Shown: positions 21,601-32,289, counted from the stretch's first letter. The stretch: DNA of 64,000 nt from Micrasema longulum (GCA_022494885.1 JAGVSM010002402.1:1-64000); one strand, 5' to 3'. Notes: generated by a model from the sequence alone, not told the origin. Made by a program: numbers and translations.

Positions 21601-22584
21601 AAAGCAACGCTGACGTCCACCCGGTTCTTATGTTTATCTCGGATTAAATTTTGAAGGACTAAGCTTACGCTTGACAATAAATAATTATTCACTCGGTTCA
21701 CTCGAAACAAATTCATATGAAAATCTCGCACGGAAAAATCAATGAAAATTAATCATGTTTAAATAAAAGGCAGAACAAATTATAATGTTCTCGATATAAT
21801 TAGCTTCAAAATTCAAGAAAAATGTCGGAATTAACATCCTTTTAAGACTTTAAATTGTGCCTACAATCAAGCCATTTTTTTACGTTTTTGCTCATATATG
21901 ATTATCTCTGTTCACGTATTACATACAGACATAATGATATGTTTACAATAAACTTAATTTCTTTATCTTAATATGCTTTTTGAGTATTTTAATGTTTTAC
22001 GATACGTTAGTAGTTACGCCCACAGTTTTGTGTCTATTTTGCGCCCTAAAAGTCAATCAAAGGATAATGTTAATAATTTATTTGCAGATAAAGAGCACTA
22101 TCTAACCGACCGGGCCGGACTGGACAACCATCCAATTACCACGAACACCTAAAATAAAGCACGTCACGGATTACCATGCGGATCGGAGGTCTCACTGTCG
22201 GTGTTAAACGAACATTATCGTTTTAACTGACTTCACAATACATAAAGTAAAGCCCTTTACAGCGGGTGCTGGGAGTACGTTATGTGTAAATATTATATTA
22301 TAGGAATGTGTCTCTACTCTGTGCGCATAAACATGGACTGTGTTATAAATTCGCAGAGCGTATAAACACACACTCTATTAATTAGGCTGGGTTAACAGAC
22401 CTATTTGGTGACGTGCGTTGTAATAAAAGTCCTGCAAATAACCCCGCTAATAGTTCCCCTCGCTGATTTACAGACGCAATACTCTCCAGCGCTTGTACAA
22501 CATTTAAACGACCCAAATTACAACGGCATACTGGAATATTCGTGTTTTGTTGAATCATACATGTTTTACAGGATACTTAGGATT
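21601..22584. other. no gene recognised; GC-richer patch at 22060-22300
   Basis: The patch includes ACCGACCGGGCCGGACTGG and TCGGAGGTCTCACTGTCGG but no exon-like frame. A 70-codon frame at 22405-22617 runs into the neighbouring MITE-F copy and is not gene-like. Confidence 0.4.
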
Positions 22585-22740
22585 CAGCTCTTTAACTTCA
22601 CAAACATCAACAGATGAAAGAATTGAAGGAATATAGATGTTCAAATATAGACAGAATGGTGAATGTTACACAGTGTGTAAAGTGGCTACTTAAACCAGCC
22701 ATTGACAGGTCATAAGCTATAATTCTATGCAAGCTCCTGA
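22585..22740 (-). repeat. MITE-F internal fragment
   Basis: Plus-strand TTCACAAACATCAACAGATG, GACAGAATGGTGAATGTTAC and CAGCCATTGACAGGTCATAA are the inverse of the interior of the 32987-33305 copy. It lacks the terminal inverted repeats. Confidence 0.75.
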
Positions 22741-24035
22741 CGTCAGCGTCACTGCGACCTGTGAAGATCTATTGTGAATTGTGACGGATGTTTTTTTTCA
22801 TGGCGAATATATTATTTTAATACTTTATTATTGTATGCCAGTAGTTACGCCCACAGTATACCTCGTTCGCCTATTTCGCCCCCTTAAAGTAAAATTATTG
22901 TTGCGTTTTTGTCTCCTTGACCAGTCAACGACAGATCATTAGCTAACACAATGCTGTATGTATTCTTAACTTACACATTTCGTTCTTATTGGTTTCCTCA
23001 ACTCCTAAAATGTACATAAAAATAGCAAGTATATCCAAACTATCTTAAAATAAATACGATTATTATTTCAGTCAGAGGCCGTGCCGGCCCGTCTCCCGTA
23101 ACCATCGCCCATGCGAATAATGCAAAATGTCAATATTTTGTATGATTTCTTACAGTGCCTTTTATAGCTTTCATATGTTTATTCGGGGCGCATTGCTATC
23201 TTCATAATTTAACCCCTTTACGCTAGAGTCTGCTAATATAGTATTGTCCGATGCTAATATGCGTTCTTATCTCGAGTTATTGCGAGCGAGTACATTATTG
23301 TCGCTAATCGAGCCACAAACTTAAATAAGGCTACATTGAAATGTACAAACGTGCAAATAATATTTTTTATTTTTCAAATATTATCGAGATTATATTTCTC
23401 GCAAAATAATTAACGTACCATTAACATACCATGTTCAGATAGTTTGTGTTAATTCATTGTTTAGCATGGAAAATAAAGTCAATAATAATTCTGTGTTTAT
23501 AGTTATTTGAATTCGTTTCATATGTCAATATTGAACATCTGTGATCACGGTGTCATAAAATTTGTTCCACATGTGTTTTGTGACACAAGTGTTTTGGTTG
23601 GTAGTGAATTTATCTGGATATTTCCCATTTCCTATTCAATTACTTCCCCAACAAATGGACCGAATAGCCAAACCCACGGATTCTACAATCATATTTTAAT
23701 ATGCACACTGCTGCGCTGTATTCATCGTTTATACATGAAAGCTGTAATGACTGGCCAAAAAATCAACATCAATATCCTTTGTTTACTCATAAATTCGTGC
23801 AATAATTAATTTTTTGGAAAAATGTATTTGTAGCATAAACCGTTTTTTTTAAACTTTGTTTTTTTTTAAATATATATATATATTTTTAAACTTTATTTTA
23901 CAATAAGAACCGTTTCATAACTTTGCTTAACCATTTTACAAAATGTAAAATGAAATAATCAAATTCTCTTAATTTTTTGAAACATTTTAACAATATTGAG
24001 TAATTGGTAATAGAAGAAGTATAAAAATGTGAAAA
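22741..24035. other. no gene recognised
   Basis: Contains a 100-codon frame at 23507-23809 without a domain, signal or repeat relative. A short (TA)n run is at about 23870-23885. Confidence 0.45.
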
Positions 24036-24039
24036 TTGT

Positions 24040-24430
24040 TTTCAGGCGTTGCCAAGTAGGCGAATTGGTTCAGCCGGATGAATTTTACCAACATGATACG
24101 AATTTTGGCTCTTTTACTTCACAAAAGTCAACAGATGGAAGAGTTAAGGATCTTTAAACATAGGCAAAATGGTAAATGTTACACAGTGTGTAAAGTGGCA
24201 ACTAAGTTCAGCCAATTGAGGTGATTTTCACAAAAATGGCGCTATATAAATTATCCAAACATATAATTACAGGTCATAAGACCTGTTAATGCCTAGACTT
24301 CCTAATTCCCTTATCAAAATGTTTTCTCTCGCTGTTGCAACCAATTTAGATTTTAATAACTCCCTAGGGAGGAAATCCAGCCTGTCTGCAAACATTTGGA
24401 CATACTCAAAACATTATTTAACTAAATTCT
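24040..24430 (-). mobile_element. MITE-F long copy split by a LINE tail
   Basis: Minus-strand copy running from tail (plus-strand GGGAGGAAATCCAGCCTGTC near 24367) through the right end (CTCGCTGTTGCAACC at about 24330) and the interior to GGCGTTGCCAAGTAGGCGAA at about 24045. The interior is broken at 24218-24268 by the 3' tip of the L2-like LINE. Confidence 0.75.
24218..24268 (+). repeat. very short L2-like LINE 3' tip inserted in MITE-F
   Basis: GAGGTGATTTTCACAAAAAT then GGCGCTATATAAATTATCCA matches the last ~45 bases of the LINE 3' end at 7395-7430. It separates two halves of the MITE-F interior (AGTTCAGCCAATT and ACAGGTCATAAGACC). Confidence 0.7.
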
Positions 24431-25050
24431 CAATTAGTCCTGCATTTTATTGTTTCCCTTTCCTGGAACTGATATTCAAGTACATATACATACACACACA
24501 AACGTCACAAACACACCCTCTTTTATATTGCGTGTAAACATAAGCTTTATTCCTATTTCACCAAAAGTAATTTAAAAATGTGTAAATTTTACGTCATTCG
24601 AAAGAAAATTTTCTGGTCTGTAAGATATTGTATTTGCTTTTACGTTCAATAAAATATATTATTTGATTACAAGCCTTCGATATGGAATGTCAAATAGACG
24701 AAAATTAGCATTTTCGACATCTCTCTCTGATTGCGAACGACCAAGGAAATAAAGCTGCCGATGATGCTTGCGGTATTTGCGTAATATATGGTGAATTTGC
24801 GCCATATAAAACATTGAGCTGTATGCTTTCTTAATAAATGAGTTTTTATAATATTCATATTATAAAGCGGTTGAGGATACGATATAAATTCATAATCCAT
24901 TCAAAATACTGTTTTTCATTCCAAATTTCATTAAAAACATATGATATCGTAGAAGGCTGATCTCCGGTGCTTTTGTGTAAATATTTGATCGTACTTAAAA
25001 TATTGATGAAACCAACTGTTTTAAGAAATTTAAAAAAATAAAAATATTCT
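24431..25050. other. no gene recognised
   Basis: AT-rich; a 77-codon minus-strand frame at 24667-24900 shows no domain. Confidence 0.45.
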
Positions 25051-25054
25051 CTGA

Positions 25055-25140
25055 CGTTGCGCAGTAGGTAAAATGATTCAGATGAATCTTACCCACGTTT
25101 AGTAAAAGTTTTAACTCTTTTACTGATCTGTTATTAACCG
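25055..25140 (-). repeat. MITE-F terminal fragment
   Basis: GACGTTGCGCAGTAGGTAAA, GATGAATCTTACCCACG and AACTCTTTTACT match the outer part of the 24040 and 44500 copies. Confidence 0.55.
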
Positions 25141-25401
25141 ATAGAATAAAAAAAATATAGTATGTACTTCTTAAAAGAGCTAAAATTTATTGTGCGTAAT
25201 ATATATATCGTACAATATCCATTGAACAGTAGAACTAGTCAATGTCAATCAAACTCAAATAATGCTAACACTTCTTTATTTCCATTTCAAAGATTTTCGA
25301 AGTGGATAATATTTATGATAAAAATAATTTTCTTTCTGTCTTAGATTGGGAATGCTATCCCTAGTTTGGCTGTTAGTCATTTTAGATGACTCGAAAAAAA
25401 T

Positions 25402-25572
25402 TTATAATAATAAAAATACTTTATAGTTTTATTCCACTTTTATTTATATTTTTTTATAAATTCACCAGTCTGACGATGTGGGTCACGACGAAACCCGGTC
25501 ACTGGTAAAAAAATTATAAAAAAAAATATAAATAAAAGTGGAATAAAACTATAAAGTATTTTTATTATCATA
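25402..25572. repeat. foldback with ~65-bp arms and a hammerhead-like loop
   Basis: Left arm from 25402 (ATAATAAAAATACTTTATAG, TTTTATTCCACTTTTATTTA) and right arm 25501-25572 are inverse with few mismatches. The apex carries the motif at 25464-25506. Same architecture as 20308-20483 but with unrelated arm sequence. Confidence 0.9.
25464..25506 (+). ncRNA. hammerhead-ribozyme-like motif, Penelope-type short stem III
   Basis: Stem I ACCAGU (25464-25469) pairs exactly with ACUGGU (25501-25506). The first core strand CUGACGA matches the CUGANGA consensus, and the second reads GAAA, followed by a very short stem III (ACCCGGU) and C25500, the predicted cleavage site. Stem II (UGUGGGUCACGAC) is imperfect: GUG/CAC pairs but is followed by three extra bases. 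Of the five motifs in this window this has the best core. Confidence 0.65.
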
Positions 25573-25578
25573 ATTAAA

Positions 25579-25638
25579 ATGCAGTTCCACCAAGAAATGT
25601 CAGTAGAAAAACTCAATATATCAAAAAAATATGTTTAA
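25579..25638 (+). pseudogene. short conserved frame start MQFHQE after the foldback
   Basis: ATG at 25579 begins M-Q-F-H-Q-E-M-S-V and stops after 19 codons. It parallels the frame at 20487, which also directly follows a hammerhead foldback. Likely the truncated start of an element protein; not recognised further. Confidence 0.35.
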
Positions 25639-25689
25639 AAATATGTACACATAAAAAGAGAGGTAGAAAAAAAAGATTCTTTAAATATT

Positions 25690-25972
25690 TTTATAAATCA
25701 TCATCATCATCATCATTATTCCATGCCACACATAATGGTGAATAGAGCATTGCATTGGTTCACCAATTGCAGCGTATTTTGAATTTTTTTTCAATGAAGG
25801 TAAGATGATCAGTCTTACGCTTCAGGTACCAGTTCAGGGACTATGGAATATTCTAGTGTAAAAACACCCTTTAAATAAATATTTATAGATCTTGTCGGAA
25901 ATCGAACCCGAAACCTTTTGCATGGTACGTAAACGCGCCGACCATTACAACATTACACCACGGGACCCTTTT
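25690..25972 (-). repeat. tRNA-derived SINE, family A, near full length
   Basis: Minus-strand order is head (GGTCCCGTGGTGTAATGTTG, then GGGTTCGATTTCC as B box), body (TGGTACCTGAAGCGTAAGAC, TGATCATCTTACCTTCATTG) and end GGAATAATGATGATGATGAT. About 280 bp. A-box and B-box-like blocks indicate Pol III origin from a tRNA. Confidence 0.85.
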
Positions 25973-26494
25973 TTTCATTAATAAAGAAAAAAAATGATTT
26001 CGGTTATCAGGAACATAGGAGAAAAAAAATCAAATGTGAAGTATATATTTTGTTTTATTTTTGAATTATTTTTATTCACTTGTGATTTTTTTAAGCCAGT
26101 GGTTTGCATTTGTGAATGTATAATGTATGGACCGGTACCATTTATTTATTTCCAGGAACAATTTACAGGTTTTCATTAACACTGTTCACATACACACATA
26201 GAAACTTTTATGAATATTTATTATCTGTAAATATTGCAATTCACGGAAAACAACAAATTTTGAAGGAAACTATTTACGTTTATAAATAGGAATCGATTTA
26301 ACCATGGATTGATAATTGGACGATATCTATGAAAATAGTGCAGTGCCCACCTCGTTTGGTGTTGTGGCTATTGCAACTGTCTAGCATGAGTAAGGTCATT
26401 AATTAATTTTCAAACAAGGGCAACATAAAATATTGACAAAGATAATTTTTCGTAATAATGTTTTACCGCATCTGGGCTGGATTTAAGGTTTGAA

Positions 26495-26650
26495 ATTCAT
26501 TGCAAAAGAAACAGAAAATATTTTTAAGCAGGGATATGGAAGTCTAGGCATTTACAGGGCTTATAAACTGTCATTGGTTGGTTTAAGAGGCCACTTTACA
26601 CACAGAGTAACATTCACAATACTGCCTCTATTTTTTGTCAAGTATGTCAA
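26495..26650 (+). repeat. MITE-F 5' part
   Basis: ATTGCAAAAGAAACAGAAAA, GGGATATGGAAGTCTAGGCA, TTTACAGGGCTTATAAACTG and GGCCACTTTACACAC match the left half of the family; the right half is missing. Confidence 0.75.
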
Positions 26651-26694
26651 AATATTTGTAGACAATGGTGGATGAAAGCTCTTCTCAAAAGACA

Positions 26695-26795
26695 ACGCTT
26701 GACTTACTCTCGGAAGGTTCCGGGTAAATGTCACTTTTCTCAAGCCTAGATGTTCTGTGGTGTTATTCATCTCTGTAGCTGAGCCTCCTGGTCTG
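26695..26795 (+). repeat. SINE family B, body fragment
   Basis: GGAAGGTTCCGGGTAAATGT, CTCAAGCCTAGATGTTCTGT and CTGAGCCTCCTGGTCTG follow the order of the copies at 31305 and 43186, without the tRNA-like head. Confidence 0.6.
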
Positions 26796-26799
26796 CTAT

Positions 26800-27220
26800 G
26801 GAGTCAAATAAATAAATATTATGTAAATGCTTGCGCATTTTATTGTTATTTGGTATTTACTTTCGTTTTTATTTATTTATTTCGCCAATTATTCGACCCT
26901 TTTCCTACCCCGCGATTCCTCTCTCCCCACTGGGCCTTACCACCCCTCAACGTGGTCGATTCGTCTAGCACCGTCTCTTTAATAGATCTTTGGACATAAT
27001 ATTTTTACTTTCCTTAATAAACAATAACTTAGTATTAATTATCGAGCACCTAGCTTTCAGGTCTTAATAATAGAAGGTATTTAAAGCCGCCACTACGCCT
27101 GACGAGAAAAGGCTTTGTGCCAATTTATTTTAGCAACATTTTAATTATGAATATGTTTCGAATAAATGATGAATAAGAAAATTGATAAATACAACTTTGT
27201 TTCAAACCTATTATTTTTAT
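26800..27220. other. no gene recognised; C-rich patch at 26890-26990
   Basis: The patch (CCCCGCGATTCCTCTCTCCC region) interrupts AT-rich DNA and may be an old repeat fragment. I cannot assign it. Confidence 0.4.
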
Positions 27221-27225
27221 TTTTT

Positions 27226-27271
27226 TCTACCGACCGGTTTCAAAGCTATACGGGCTCTTTATTAAGGTATA
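27226..27271 (-). ncRNA. decayed hammerhead-like motif
   Basis: On the minus strand UACC ... GGUA can form stem I, the first core strand is degraded (CUUAAUAA), a weak stem II (AAAG/CUUU) precedes GAAACCGGUC, which is identical to the distal core of the 20386-20428 motif. Confidence 0.4.
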
Positions 27272-27653
27272 CTTAACTTATGAATCATGTAATATTATAT
27301 TTTATCAATGGTTACTAAAGTTTACATGTGGAGCTAATAAATCAAGTATTTTTGTCTTTTAAGTATGGGAAGCGTAATGTGGGATGAAGAGGATCGTTAA
27401 AACTGGTTATTGTTTATTTGGATATTTATTATTTTTTCCTTATTATGAATTTCTTTTACTCCACTCGTCTAGTTTTAAAAATAGTTTCCATCTCATATTA
27501 CCCCATAAAATAAAATGCCGAACATATAGGCGAAGGTGTATATTTTAAATTATTTCATGTCCTGCCGGTAAAACAACTTTGTGACTACAAATTGTTTGTA
27601 GTTTACTTTGTTGATCCAAAATATTAAAAAAAAGAGTTTCCCTCACTCACAAC

Positions 27654-27860
27654 ACTAGATTAAAAACTAAGGGCTTACTGATCGTTGACCGAATTACAAA
27701 TTACTTCGGACAGCGAACATTAAATTGCGTTATTCCAAGGTTTTTCAATGATCTCCCACTAACCGTTATTAACATGAAAGATCTTCAAATGAATAAAAAA
27801 GAACTGAAAAAAATATCTTCTAAATACTTTATTGTGTCTGTTGATAAATTTCTATAATAT
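27654..27860 (+). pseudogene. C-terminal fragment of a Jockey/CR1-like LINE protein
   Basis: A frame of 67 residues ends at a stop at 27855-27857. It contains FGQRTLNCVIPRFFNDLPLT and NMKDLQMNKKELKK, the usual last block (conserved N-x-L-P, then a Lys-rich helix) of non-LTR RT proteins. No upstream RT is present, so it is a 5'-truncated insertion. Confidence 0.65.
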
Positions 27861-28007
27861 AAATAAAATAATGTAAAATAAACCTGTCATAAAAAAAAAA
27901 TGTGTCCCACTGAAAAGTCTTTAGACTTAGTGAGTAACAAGTTGTTATATTTATTTTAAATTATTAAATAAACGCTGCTCTGCAGCACTGAAACTGGAAA
28001 AAAAAGA

Positions 28008-28140
28008 ACACTTTATAAATGGAACGAAAGGTTTGTTTATATCCGTTGATAGTCCGACTTCTCCTGAATGCGTTTTCTGTGGTTTCCTAACACAAAACAA
28101 ATGCAGAAAAGTTTCTTAACAAGGCACAGCCGACTGTCCC
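28008..28140 (+). repeat. 3'-end fragment of the I/LOA-like LINE
   Basis: GATAGTCCGACTTCTCCTGA, GTTTTCTGTGGTTTCCTAAC and TTTCTTAACAAGGCAC closely match 5316-5440, which lies beyond the coding remnant at 3810-5146. This places both in the 3' UTR of one family. Confidence 0.75.
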
Positions 28141-28350
28141 GCGAAAATTTCACACCACATTAAGAGTGAATAAAAGGATATGAATATTAATATTTATAAA
28201 ATTAAGCTATCCGAATTATCATGTCAAGCAATGCAAGTTTACACTACAACATACATACTAGGTATTTTTTTGCTCAAATCACTATAAATTTAAGCTATTT
28301 AATTAGTTATTTTTTCTCTAATTAAAACTAATGGATTCTGTATTTTTCTA

Positions 28351-28850
28351 TTGCAGATATATGTGGTTTTTTTTCAATGCTCACACTTCAAAACAAGTTA
28401 TTATTGCGTTACGATAAGATATCACTTAAGCAGACGTAATAATTTTATTCTGGCAGTTCAGAGAAGCATCCTGCCATCTGTTTCTAGGATTTTAATTGGG
28501 TTTATAATAAGAGTATTATTATTGGTACCGATTCTGGTTGGGTTAGCGTGTTCACTAACTGTCATAAACCAAAATGTTGAGCACTTTTACGGTCTGTTGA
28601 TTTCGATTCATTAATTTGGACATGGAATATAATATTTTTGTAATTGAAAAATAAGCATGTTGTTATTTTGTTTACGTCACCCCTGTTTCCCTTCTACTAT
28701 AACATTATATCATTTCAGGGTGCGTTTAATGGTTCAATTAATATATCTGGTGAAGTTTTACCTAAATTAATCACAGTCGTACTAGTAAAATTATCGGTTT
28801 TACTCATAATCCTTATCAGCCCGTTATTTGCAATTTATTTTTAACAGATT
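28351..28850 (+). other. two splice-flanked hydrophobic frames, unassigned
   Basis: After TTTTTCTATTGCAG an open frame (about 28356-28614) contains a hydrophobic stretch ILIGFIIRVLLLVPILVGLA of membrane-segment length. After ATATCATTTCAG a second frame (about 28721-28844) has GEVLPKLITVVLVKLSVLL and ends in a stop. I do not recognise a family. Both acceptors are followed by open frame, which could mean short exons of a membrane protein or chance in AT-rich DNA. Confidence 0.15.
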
Positions 28851-29009
28851 TTTGGTATGTTTTGTAAAAATATAACAAATGTTATAAAAAATTTGCTGCG
28901 ATAAACAAATCATTTATCTTCTACCACTTATTTAGAAAACAAGATTAAAATATTTTATTAACTAGTGTAAACTAAGTAATTTAAAAATAAACAAACAATT
29001 CTATGCTTT

Positions 29010-29160
29010 ACTATAGTATTCAGGTGCCAGTTCAGGGACTATGAAATATTCGAGTGTGAAAACACCCTTATAAATAAAAATTTCATATCAACCATGTTTG
29101 GAATCGAACCCAAGACCTCTTGCATGGTAGGCAAACGAGCTGACCACCACGAGGCCGACT
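29010..29160 (-). repeat. SINE family A, head and middle
   Basis: Minus-strand head TCGTGGTGGTCAGCTCGTTT, GGTCTTGGGTTCGATTCCAA with B box, then the middle up to AGTCCCTGAACTGGCACC. It abuts, head to head, the plus-strand half copy that follows. Confidence 0.75.
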
Positions 29161-29290
29161 GGCAACTGAAGCGTAAGACTGATCATCTTACCTTCATGTA
29201 ACAAAAATTATCAAGATACACTACAATTGGTGCACCAATGCAGTGCCCTATACACCATTAGGTACCGATAGGGAATGATAATGATATTGG
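29161..29290 (+). repeat. SINE family A, 3' half
   Basis: TGGCAACTGAAGCGTAAGAC, TGATCATCTTACCTTCATGT, CAGTGCCCTATACACCATTA and GGGAATGATAATGAT form the second half of the family, inverted relative to 29010-29160. Confidence 0.75.
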
Positions 29291-29839
29291 GCAATACCTA
29301 CTCACAATTTAATAACAAAAATTAATTTTACATTCACGTTACGTTATAAAGAGGTGAACTAATCTCCACATGACTTATTTAGTTGATTCATTTTTATTAT
29401 TCTTTTATTTATAAATCATATAACACAAAGTATTTTACGAGTATAATTTTTTGAATTACATTCCCAGGAGTTACAACAACTCGATTCGGGACATTAATAA
29501 TATTAACATTTAGAAAACAACACATAATGAGAACAACAAAGAAACAAAGCAAGTTAAGCACCATTATAACTAAATATAGCACAACAATATATACGCCAAA
29601 AACCTTTTCTTACACCAGCAGAATAAATATATTTAAAAAACGCTTTTAAGAATAAACAAAATTAATGAATCTACTAAGGGAGATAAGGTCATTAAGATCA
29701 CATGCCATGCAGATGATGCTGCCGTAGTGATGATGAGAACATATCCATCTCAGTTAGTAAACATCTGGATGCCGAAGAAATGTCGTATAGTACAATGAAC
29801 ACATGATAATTGAAAACATAATTTATATTTAGTTTAAAA

Positions 29840-29888
29840 ATACAGTGCCCTATGCACCACTGGGTGTGGAAAAAGGGATGATTATGAT
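29840..29888 (+). repeat. SINE family A, terminal fragment
   Basis: ACAGTGCCCTATGCACCACT, GGGTGTGG and GGGATGATTATGAT match the last ~45 bases of the family. Confidence 0.6.
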
Positions 29889-30500
29889 TTCAGTATAAAT
29901 ATATAATAATATTTGTTGTCACATTTCAAGACAAGAGATGTCACACCAATGGGTATGCCAAAGTATGATATTTTATAAATTCAATATTACACATTATTTA
30001 TTAATTCCACTTGCTCGCTCTTTACTAAAGGGGTAGACAAGTAGATATGTAAGACTGGCTTTTTATATTAAATCCATCAACTCTCTCCCCTATTCTTTGA
30101 ATTGAATAGGCCAATTTATTCTTGATGATTTTTTAACCGTATCAAAAACCAATGAATTTGAAATTAAATGAAACCATTTTTATGCTTACCATGCATTATA
30201 CTTTTTTTGCACAATAAATAAAAGTAGGTTCAATTTGATTATAATAAATTACGTAACTAAATGTGTACTCAGACTTTCAACTTTCTTAAGACGTCTCGAC
30301 GAATAAGAAAACAAATAAAACGACATAAAATAAGCAACTTGTCTTTAAATCTGTCATTGGCCAGATTAATTGATTATTTAACAGATCGTTTGAATTGTTT
30401 CCAGACGGATCAAAAATACAGTTTAGTGTGAGAAAGATTAACAGAATCCTGGACGAGTGTGACACGATGGAAACTATCAGGTGAAAATCCTGAAAAAGAA
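29889..30500. other. AT-rich DNA, nothing recognised
   Basis: Minus-strand frame 30286-30630 is largely the antisense of the SINE below and is not a gene. Confidence 0.45.
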
Positions 30501-30504
30501 AATT

Positions 30505-30665
30505 TAGTAGAGATATGTCAGCCTCGTTGTTGGCGCGTTGCCTGTCATTATTGACGTCCCTAGTTCGATTCTTGGTAGAATAGACGTAAAATATTTGTTT
30601 TAAAGGTGTTTTCAAATCGCAACATTTCATTGTCCCTGGACTGGCAACTGTCGTGCAATTACAAA
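30505..30665 (+). repeat. SINE family A, head and middle
   Basis: CAGCCTCGTTGTTGGCGCGT (A-box region), CTAGTTCGATTCTTGG (B box) and TCCCTGGACTGGCAACTG occur in family order. Confidence 0.65.
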
Positions 30666-30869
30666 CGCTATCTTATCGGTACATTTCGAGACGGTATGAA
30701 GTAAAATTAATTCGTATGTACGAAAGCGTATATATTTTAATGAAAATTAAAAATAACGTAACCTGCAATTAAACATGTTTATGAGAAAAAATATAAACAT
30801 GTACATTGTACATTGTACATTCTATTTTTCACACAGAAAACTGAATTTTGATATTTTTTTTTTAAATCT

Positions 30870-30982
30870 TCGCCTAAAACTCATCACGTTACCTCCATGT
30901 AACATATAATTGAGATTTGATGAATTTGGTTATTTAATCGTGTGTCCTTTGCACCATTGGTTACGAATAGGGATATGATAAT
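30870..30982 (+). repeat. SINE family A, degenerate 3' half
   Basis: CATCACGTTACCTCCATGTA, GTGTCCTTTGCACCATTGG and ATAGGGATATGATAATAA recall the second half of the family with many changes. Confidence 0.5.
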
Positions 30983-31304
30983 AACATACCGTTTAACATT
31001 TACCATTTATATCAATGAGAATATTTTCTATATTTTTATAACCTTTTTGAATGTTTGTTATGAAAACATTTCCATCATTTAAAAAAAACTAATGTGTTTA
31101 ATACCTTAAATAGATACTTAATTTTATAATTTTGCATAAAAAACCTTACGAAATTATTTTTAATTTGTACGGATTTGTTATTAGTTTCTAGACCAGTTTA
31201 ATAATTTAACAATACGTTTGCTTTTTTTAAATTCCCTTTTATTAAAATGTAACAAAAGAAATCGGTATTTTAAGTGCGTCCAAATCGTTATATATTATAG
31301 ACAA

Positions 31305-31485
31305 GGATTTATTTTTTGCACCACAACAGGCCAAAAGGCCCCTTTCACGGTGGTAAATTACATCACAGAACACCCGGGCTTGAGAAAAATCACATTTTAA
31401 TTTTTGTGTTTTCACCGGGAATCGAACCCGGAACCATATGTATGTGAGTCCAGCGTCTCGACCACTACGCCACGGAAGCCGCCGA
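31305..31485 (-). repeat. tRNA-derived SINE, family B, full head and body
   Basis: Minus strand starts GGCGGCTTCCGTGGCGTAGT (TGGCGTAGTGG as A box), then GGGTTCGATTCCCGG (B box), AAATGTGATTTTTCTCAAGC, CCGGGTGTTCTGTGATGTAA and GGCCTGTTGTGGTGCAAAAA at the 3' end. A near match lies at 43186-43353. Confidence 0.85.
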
Positions 31486-32288
31486 TTATATACATATATA
31501 TAAGATTTGTATATAATCAATCAATGCGCTTCTAAAAGCTGATAACTATAAAATCGAAAAGTGTGTTGAATGGAAGTAGGTATTCCCAGCGATTCACCGG
31601 AAGTGAACTTTGTATGGAGAAGCATTAGCGGAAATCAACTGGATTTTCGATTGCCGTAAAGTATTAAATGACTGCACTTCGTATTGAAAGTTCATGGTTC
31701 CGAACAGGAAATTAAATTCCCCGTGTGTATTCTTCACTCCTTCGGGAATTGCGGGCTCTTCACTTAGCCTCGCTAACGGACAGATATTATGAACAAATAG
31801 TGTTGTGCTGACTGTCCATAAATCTCGCTTGGGTTATTTAACGTGCAAAGTAGTGGTGTGACTGAATCATTCGATTACCATTTATTAAATTTTAATAACT
31901 AAATAATTGAATGATATTGATATGTGAATACATAATATTTTTGTAATTTTATTTTCTAAAGTAATAAAGTCTTATTAAGAACGAATTATATATAGTAAAG
32001 AATAAATTAAGTTGATCTGTCGGTGTACTTTTTTTTTAAACACATGGTTATTTAACTGTTTTGTATAATAATTAACTAAAACACATAAACACGGCAAACT
32101 TGATGACTTTTCCACTGCTTAGAAATTTACAGACAATAAATTAGGCAATGTATAGGCAAATCGGGTATTACTCTTATTATTATTAACTAAATATACCAAC
32201 ATGTCTTGCAGCTACAGTGGCATAAACATGTGGTGACAAAGTACATTATTTTTCTTAAATTAAAAAGTTAAAATTAAATTTAAATCTT
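31486..32288. other. no gene recognised
   Basis: A moderately GC-richer part at 31560-31860 is unexplained by repeats seen elsewhere in the window; the rest is AT-rich. Confidence 0.4.
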
Positions 32289-32289
32289 T

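Noticed and set aside
25700..25715. Repeated CATCAT units as a microsatellite of interest or CRISPR-like repeat
   Set aside because: They are the ATG-type tail of a SINE; no spaced direct repeats typical of CRISPR occur in the window.
30286..30630. 114-residue minus-strand frame
   Set aside because: Much of it is antisense to a SINE A head at 30505-30665 and the rest has no domain.
31400..31485. A minus-strand tRNA gene
   Set aside because: The same head and body recur at 43186-43353, so this is SINE family B.
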